In this document: piece by piece, positions 54,956 through 59,871 of the stretch
How positions within the stretch are numbered: position 1 is the stretch's first letter
Layout of the letters: each line of letters begins with the position of its first letter
Source: Terriglobia bacterium
GTDB taxonomy: Bacteria; Acidobacteriota; Terriglobia; Terriglobales; Acidobacteriaceae
Length of the DNA: 59,871 nucleotides
Direction of reading: 5' to 3'
Assembly (NCBI GenBank): GCA_020073395.1
Contig: JAIQFF010000012.1
Location: forward strand, 1 to 59,871
The notes under the pieces: generated by a model
What the model saw: the letters and a program-made list of their open reading frames with translations, nothing else
Database searches by the model: none
Told to the model about the DNA's origin: nothing
Position numbers and translations under genes: made by a program

Positions 54956-57385
54956 ATGGCAGAAAAGACGCGCACTGAGCGCAATACCAAGCCAAAGGAA
55001 GAAGAAACTGGGATTCTGCCCATCCTGCCGGTGCGGGATACGGTACTTTTCCCCCATGCCGTGCTGCCCCTGACCGTGGGTCGGGAGAGCTCGGTTCAAC
55101 TCATCAATTCACTGGGCGAGGACAAGACCATCGTGGTGGTGGCGCAGCGCGAAGCGCGCGTCGATGCCCCCCAAGCCAGCGACCTCTATACGGTGGGGAC
55201 CCTTGCCGTCGTCCACAAAGTAGTAAAGATGCCCAACCAGAGCCTGTTCGTTTTTGCGGAAGGCCTGGAGCGGGTGCGGCTCACAGAATTCTCGCAACTG
55301 ACGCCATTCATGCGTGGCCGAGTGGATTCAGTGCCTGAGTCCATTCCGCCGAAGAGCTCCGAGGTGGAAGCGCTGCAGCGGAACGTTCTGACCCTGTTCC
55401 AGCAAATCGTGGCTGGCTCCCCGACTTTGTCGGACGAGCTTTCGACGGTTGCTATGAACATCGACGAACCGGGCCGCCTGGTGGATTTCATCGCCTCCTC
55501 GCTGCCTTCGCTTTCGACCGCAGACAAGCAGGATACGCTCGAGACCACCGATGTTCGGGTTCGTCTGGAGAAGATCAACCAGCATCTTGCGAAAGAGCTC
55601 GAAGTCCAGCAACTGCGGAACAAGATCCAGTCCGAAGTGCAGGACCGGGTGCAGCAGACGCAGCGCGAGTACTACTTGCGCGAGCAGATGAAAGCTATCC
55701 AGAAAGAATTGGGTGAGCAGGATGAAGGCGCGCGCGATACCGAAGAACTTCGGCAGAAAATTGACAACGCGGGCATGCCCGATGAAGTCAAGAAGGAAGC
55801 GCTGAAAGAATTGGGCCGGCTGGCGCGCATGTCACCGATGGCGGCGGATTATTCCGTCACCCGCAACTACGTCGAGTGGTTGGCGGCGCTGCCCTGGGCG
55901 AAAACTTCCGGGGGCGAAGTCGATATTTTGAAAGCCAAGGAAATCCTCGATACCGATCACTACGACCTCAAGAAGGTCAAAGATCGCATCCTGGATTACC
56001 TCTCCGTGCGCCGTCTGAAGCCGGGAATGAAAGGGCCCATTCTCTGCTTCGTAGGACCTCCGGGCGTGGGCAAGACCTCGCTGGGCAAGTCGATTGCGCG
56101 GGCGCTGGGACGCAAATTCGTTCGCATCTCTCTGGGCGGAGTGCACGATGAGGCCGAGATTCGTGGCCATCGGCGCACTTACATCGGAGCGCTGCCGGGA
56201 CAAATCATCCAGGGTATCCGCCGGGCGGAGACCAAAGATCCGGTTTTCATGCTGGACGAAATCGACAAAGTCGGGCGCGACTTCCGCGGCGATCCTGCTT
56301 CCGCTTTACTCGAAGCGTTGGATCCCGAACAGAACTCCACCTTCCGGGACAACTACCTGGATGTGACCTTCGATCTTTCGAAGGTGCTGTTCATCACCAC
56401 CGCGAACATGCTCGATCCGATCGCAGAACCTCTGCGCGACCGCATGGAGATCATCGAGCTTCAGGGATATACCGAAGAAGAAAAAGTCCACATCGCATTT
56501 CAATACCTGATTCCGAGGCAGATTGAAGAGAACGGTGTGACCGCAGAGCAGATTGAGTTTCCGGAAGAAGGTGTTGCCTACATCATTCGGCACTACACGC
56601 GGGAAGCCGGAGTGCGCAATTTGGAGCGTAACATCGGCACCATTTGCCGCAAGCAGGCTCGTCGCCTGGCCGAAGGCAAGACCGACAAGCTGATCGTGAG
56701 CAAGGAGGTCGTCCTGGAATTCCTGGGCGGAATCAAGGTCCGCAGCGAAGGCGAAATTGCCGAGCGCACCAAGCGTGCGGGTGTGGTTGTAGGTCTGGCC
56801 TGGACGCCTTCGGGCGGCGACGTGCTGTTCGTCGAAGCCAACACCATGAAGGGCAAGGGCGGCTTCACCATGACCGGACAGATCGGCCAGGTGATGCAGG
56901 AGTCCATGCAGGCGGCTCTGACCTGGGTGCGGTCGAATGCGGCCATACTCGGGATTCAGGAGAATTTCTTCGCCGAGCACGACATCCACATTCACGTGCC
57001 TGCGGGAGCGATTCCGAAAGATGGCCCGTCGGCCGGCGTAACCATGGCGACCGCTCTAGTGTCATTGCTCACTGGTCGCCCGGTGCGTCCGCTGACCGCC
57101 ATGACCGGAGAAATCACGCTGAGTGGCGATGTACTGCCCATCGGCGGGGTCAAGGAGAAGGTGCTGGCCGCGAAGCGTGCGGGTGTGCATGATGTGATTC
57201 TGCCGGCAGAAAACAAGACCAACGTGGAAGAAGATCTGACTCCCGAGCAGCTCGAGAACATTCGGGTTCATTATGTGAAGTCGATTCTTGAGGTGCTGGA
57301 GTTGGCATTGCCTGCCACGCAAACCGAGGAGAAGCAGGACGAAGAGGAGCGGGAAAAGGTCCTCAGCGCCCAGGGCGCCTCGTAA
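54956..57385 (+). CDS. lon: ATP-dependent protease Lon
   Basis: 809 residues. The LON N-domain is about 18-210 ([22 protein letters not shown]), then a coiled helical linker. The AAA+ domain has [17 protein letters not shown] (Walker A), [10 protein letters not shown] (Walker B) and arginine finger region [19 protein letters not shown]. The protease domain has the catalytic Ser692 in [15 protein letters not shown] and the Lys735 in [14 protein letters not shown], the Ser-Lys dyad of Lon. It degrades misfolded and regulatory proteins. All motifs are intact and length is normal. The leader has an operator-like palindrome and a hairpin at the ribosome site. Confidence 0.97.
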   Translation: MAEKTRTERNTKPKEEETGILPILPVRDTVLFPHAVLPLTVGRESSVQLINSLGEDKTIVVVAQREARVDAPQASDLYTVGTLAVVHKVVKMPNQSLFVFAEGLERVRLTEFSQLTPFMRGRVDSVPESIPPKSSEVEALQRNVLTLFQQIVAGSPTLSDELSTVAMNIDEPGRLVDFIASSLPSLSTADKQDTLETTDVRVRLEKINQHLAKELEVQQLRNKIQSEVQDRVQQTQREYYLREQMKAIQKELGEQDEGARDTEELRQKIDNAGMPDEVKKEALKELGRLARMSPMAADYSVTRNYVEWLAALPWAKTSGGEVDILKAKEILDTDHYDLKKVKDRILDYLSVRRLKPGMKGPILCFVGPPGVGKTSLGKSIARALGRKFVRISLGGVHDEAEIRGHRRTYIGALPGQIIQGIRRAETKDPVFMLDEIDKVGRDFRGDPASALLEALDPEQNSTFRDNYLDVTFDLSKVLFITTANMLDPIAEPLRDRMEIIELQGYTEEEKVHIAFQYLIPRQIEENGVTAEQIEFPEEGVAYIIRHYTREAGVRNLERNIGTICRKQARRLAEGKTDKLIVSKEVVLEFLGGIKVRSEGEIAERTKRAGVVVGLAWTPSGGDVLFVEANTMKGKGGFTMTGQIGQVMQESMQAALTWVRSNAAILGIQENFFAEHDIHIHVPAGAIPKDGPSAGVTMATALVSLLTGRPVRPLTAMTGEITLSGDVLPIGGVKEKVLAAKRAGVHDVILPAENKTNVEEDLTPEQLENIRVHYVKSILEVLELALPATQTEEKQDEEEREKVLSAQGAS

Positions 57386-57418
57386 GCCATAGCAAATAAA
57401 GGTTTTACAATCGTTATG

Positions 57419-57454
57419 TGCCAGCTTTCCTGCAATCGGGAGGCTGGCATTTTG
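57419..57454 (+). terminator. terminator of lon
   Basis: Stem TGCCAGCTTTCC (57419-57430) / GGGAGGCTGGCA (57438-57449), loop seven nt, then ATTTTG. The stem has one or two mismatches and the T-run is short. Probably a factor-independent terminator. Confidence 0.6.
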
Positions 57455-57577
57455 CTGTCTAGATAAGTGCTTATTTATCAACACGATAGTATATGTTCGA
57501 GGGTACAAAACTAATCGCGCTCCGGGGTGTTTAATCCTTATGCAAGCGGTGCCGTTCCGGCCGCAGCGAGGAACAAT

Positions 57578-59518
57578 ATGCCAAAGACGAAGACATACCG
57601 GAGGTGGGTAGTCGGAGTTGTCCTGGCGGGCGTATTGCTGATGCTGCAGACTCCCGTAACCGCGTGGGCACAAGATCAAGATGAGGATCAGGATCCGCCC
57701 AGCCGCGTGGCGCGACTGAACTACGCCCAAGGATCGGTGACGTTCCAACCGGGCGGAGAGGGAGACTGGGTGACAGCTGTTCCCAACCGTCCGCTGACCA
57801 GTGGCGACAATCTTTGGACCGACGAAGGCGCGCGCGCCGAGCTGCATGTGGGCTCGACCGCCATACGGCTGGCGCCCGAAACCAGCATGACGGTGCTTGA
57901 TCTAGATGACCGCACCATGCAGCTTCGCTTGTCGGAGGGCACGCTTAACCTGCGCGTTCGTCATCTTGATGACGGCGACCTGGTCGAAGTGGACACTCCC
58001 AATCTGGCGTTCAGCTTGCAACGCACCGGCGAATACCGGGTTGACGTGGACAGCGCCGGTGATGTGACCATCGTTAACGTTTTGAGCGGACGCGGAGAAG
58101 TGACTGGTGGCGGATATTCCTACACCGTGGTCGCGGGTCAATCCGCCCGCTTCGATGGTACTGACCAGTTGAATTACGACATCGGTCAGCTGCCCCGTCC
58201 CGATGATTTCGACAACTGGGCAGCAGAGCGCGACCATCGTGAAGATGGCGCCGAATCGGCTAACTATGTTTCACCGGAGATGACCGGCTACGAGGACCTG
58301 GATGACTACGGTCACTGGCAGTACGTCGCCAGCTACGGAACGGTTTGGGTTCCGTCGAGCGTCTCTGCCGATTGGGCGCCTTATCGCGATGGCCATTGGG
58401 CATACATCAGTCCCTGGGGATGGACCTGGGTGGACGACGAACCCTGGGGCTTTGCTCCCTTCCACTACGGACGTTGGGCTTACGCCGAAAACCGCTGGTG
58501 CTGGGTGCCGGGGCCGGTAGCGGTCAGACCGGTCTATGCCCCCGCCCTGGTGGCTTTTGTGGGTGGAGTCAGTATTTCGGTCGGAGGAGGCCCGGGCGTG
58601 GGCTGGTTCCCGCTGGCTCCTGGGGAAGTGTATATGCCCTACTACCGGGGCAGCCGCGGGTATGTGGAGCGAGTGAACGTCACCAATACCGTGGTGAACG
58701 TCACTCGGGTGACCAATGTTTACAACGTGTACAACTCGAACCAGCACAACGTCACCAACATCACCTACGTCAACCAGCGGGTGAACAACGGCGTGACGCT
58801 GGTCTCCCGAGACACGTTTGTGAACGCGCGTCCGGTGGAGCGAAACCTGGGGCGCTTCGACGTCCGGCAGCTGGCTAATGCGCCTGTGGAGCGTGGCATT
58901 CAAGTGCAGCCGGTAAGGGCCAGCGTATTGGGCTCGGGTACTCCGGCGCGGTTCAAGCCGCCGCAGGCGATTGTGAACCGCCAGGTGGTTGCGACCCAGA
59001 GACCGGCGCCGCCCAGGCAGCCTTTCGGGCAGCGGCAGGCGGCGAATGTACGCACCGAGCAGCCCAACGCGCGGCCGCAGCCCCTGAGTAATCCTCAAGG
59101 GAATGAACGTCCGGTAGCGCGTCCGCAACAGCCGGTGAGTCCGGTTGAGGCGGAGCGAGCGTCCCGGGCCGACGTGCCTCGTCCGGAGGCGCGTCCGCAG
59201 CGGCCGATTGTTGCCCCGCGGGTGGCCGAACCAGTGCGTCCGGAAGAGCCCACGGCCCCACGTCCGCCGCAAGGCGCGGCCAGTCAGAACGATAACGGCC
59301 GGGGCACGCAAGGCTGGTCACATCCCCAGGCCAAGCCCGCACCGCCAGTGCGCGAAAGAAGTGCAGCCCAGGCGCGGGACGACGAGAACAAGTTCCGCAC
59401 CTGGCAGCAGCAGCGCCAGCAGGCCGCACCGGCACAGAACCGCGCCCCGCAGGAGCGTCAGCAAGAGCAGCGTCAGCCCCAGCGGCAACAGGAGAACCGG
59501 CCTAAGCCGCAGAAATAA
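57578..59518 (+). CDS. secreted FecR-domain / DUF6600 protein with Pro/Gln-rich tail
   Basis: 646 residues from the ATG at 57578, preceded by GAGGA. Signal peptide about 1-32 (VVLAGVLLMLQTPVTAWAQD). A FecR-like domain spans about 40-195 (LNYAQGSVTFQPGGEGDWVTAV; DEGARAELHVGSTAIRLA; EVTGGGYSYTVVAGQSARF). A DUF6600 region with repeated short Trp motifs is about 230-360: DDYGHWQYVASYGTVWVPSS, APYRDGHWAYISPWGWTWVD, EPWGFAPFHYGRWAYAENRW. Then a Val/Asn/Thr-rich stretch (NVTNTVVNVTRVTNVYNVYN), and the last 190 residues are rich in Pro, Gln, Arg. It is envelope- or surface-located. Function unknown; the WG/W-G repeats suggest binding of a cell-surface polymer. Confidence 0.88.
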   Translation: MPKTKTYRRWVVGVVLAGVLLMLQTPVTAWAQDQDEDQDPPSRVARLNYAQGSVTFQPGGEGDWVTAVPNRPLTSGDNLWTDEGARAELHVGSTAIRLAPETSMTVLDLDDRTMQLRLSEGTLNLRVRHLDDGDLVEVDTPNLAFSLQRTGEYRVDVDSAGDVTIVNVLSGRGEVTGGGYSYTVVAGQSARFDGTDQLNYDIGQLPRPDDFDNWAAERDHREDGAESANYVSPEMTGYEDLDDYGHWQYVASYGTVWVPSSVSADWAPYRDGHWAYISPWGWTWVDDEPWGFAPFHYGRWAYAENRWCWVPGPVAVRPVYAPALVAFVGGVSISVGGGPGVGWFPLAPGEVYMPYYRGSRGYVERVNVTNTVVNVTRVTNVYNVYNSNQHNVTNITYVNQRVNNGVTLVSRDTFVNARPVERNLGRFDVRQLANAPVERGIQVQPVRASVLGSGTPARFKPPQAIVNRQVVATQRPAPPRQPFGQRQAANVRTEQPNARPQPLSNPQGNERPVARPQQPVSPVEAERASRADVPRPEARPQRPIVAPRVAEPVRPEEPTAPRPPQGAASQNDNGRGTQGWSHPQAKPAPPVRERSAAQARDDENKFRTWQQQRQQAAPAQNRAPQERQQEQRQPQRQQENRPKPQK

Positions 59519-59532
59519 TTCGTCTGGCGCCT

Positions 59533-59570
59533 AAATTGCCGGTCTCCGCACTGGGGGCCGGCAATTTTTT
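59533..59570 (+). terminator. intrinsic terminator after the FecR/DUF6600 gene
   Basis: A perfect 10-bp stem AAATTGCCGG (59533-59542) / CCGGCAATTT (59558-59567), 15-nt loop, continuing into T6 at 59565-59570. Confidence 0.85.
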
Positions 59571-59644
59571 GGGCTGTCACCAAATCACCACCCGCGCGAT
59601 AGACTACTAGGAACCGGGAACTTGAAACCGGGAACTAGTTTCCT

Positions 59645-59871
59645 ATGCAGGTCCGCGTCTTATTCTTCGGCGTCCTCAAAGACCTCGCCGGCAAGCCGAG
59701 CGACTCGCTCAGCCTTCCGGAGAATGCCACGCTCGGGGATGTTCTCAGTCACTACGAGCAAGTCATCCCTCGATTGAAAGACACGGCGTCGTCGCTCGCC
59801 ATGTCGGTGAATCAGGAGTACGCCGGACCCGCCACCAGATTAAGGCCAGGAGATGAAGTCGCGCTCCTGCC
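59645..59871 (+). CDS. moaD: molybdopterin synthase small subunit MoaD, 3' end missing
   Basis: 75 residues are visible from the ATG at 59645 before the window ends. The start MQVRVLFFGVLKDLAG, then LPENATLGDVLSHYEQVIP, SLAMSVNQEYA and RLRPGDEVALLP are the ubiquitin-like fold of MoaD. The C-terminal Gly-Gly, where sulfur is carried as a thiocarboxylate, would lie just outside the window, so it cannot be confirmed. With MoaE it forms molybdopterin synthase for molybdenum cofactor. A MoaE or MoeB gene may follow. Confidence 0.88.
   Translation, partial: MQVRVLFFGVLKDLAGKPSDSLSLPENATLGDVLSHYEQVIPRLKDTASSLAMSVNQEYAGPATRLRPGDEVALL

Overview
The window looks like a chromosomal core segment of an acidobacterium (Acidobacteriota, Terriglobia/Koribacter-like). 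This is inferred from the gene content, not from a marker gene: high G+C, futalosine-type menaquinone genes (mqnA, mqnC, mqnD), a DUF1800 protein, a serine/threonine kinase fused to TolB-like and TPR domains, FecR/DUF6600 and DUF58 proteins, a YyaL-type protein, a PDZ-bearing multi-pass histidine kinase, and many intergenic palindromes. No rRNA, tRNA, CRISPR array, phage or transposase gene was seen.

Layout. 1-5590: a truncated DUF1800 gene, a GAF/HD-GYP protein, a HAD hydrolase and an exported M49-like metallopeptidase. 5669-14720 is mostly minus strand: mqnD-bioY, a 42-residue membrane protein, an exported Xaa-Pro peptidase, an orphan sugar-binding lipoprotein, a processive GT2 glycosyltransferase, and mqnA-dedA-mqnC. 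14824-18970: dprA and topA, split by a palindrome-flanked element carrying a frameshifted four-helix-bundle gene. 19067-25889: a small conserved protein, mlaE-mlaF, and an NtrC-type regulator with its PDZ/7TM/GAF/PAS kinase. 26273-33373: an argD-like aminotransferase, alpha/beta hydrolase, PGPGW and DUF58 membrane proteins, a secreted glycine-zipper protein, a multi-pass membrane protein, and a 46-residue secreted peptide with its own promoter and terminator. 33496-44453: YyaL-type protein, M20 peptidase, hydrolase, glycerate 2-kinase, MBL hydrolase, 3-hydroxyacid dehydrogenase, fatty acid desaturase, and an OmpR-type two-component pair. 44655-52218: an ABC exporter, an ExbD-like protein, a porin with a PstS-like protein, and the large Ser/Thr kinase. 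52307-59871: a membrane-anchored unknown, rimI, pheA, lon, a FecR/DUF6600 protein and a truncated moaD.

The most striking feature is outside the genes. At least eight families of palindromic elements (about 35-430 bp) fill the intergenic gaps, and nearly all sit within 0-20 bp of a stop codon. One family (A, six copies) has long imperfect inverted arms, and two copies carry a second repeat nested in the loop of an arm. Another family (C) includes the copy with the four-helix-bundle gene between 21-bp perfect inverted repeats. Several genes also have a -10-like hexamer only 6-8 nt before the start codon and no Shine-Dalgarno, suggesting leaderless transcripts, while others have clear ribosome-binding sites.
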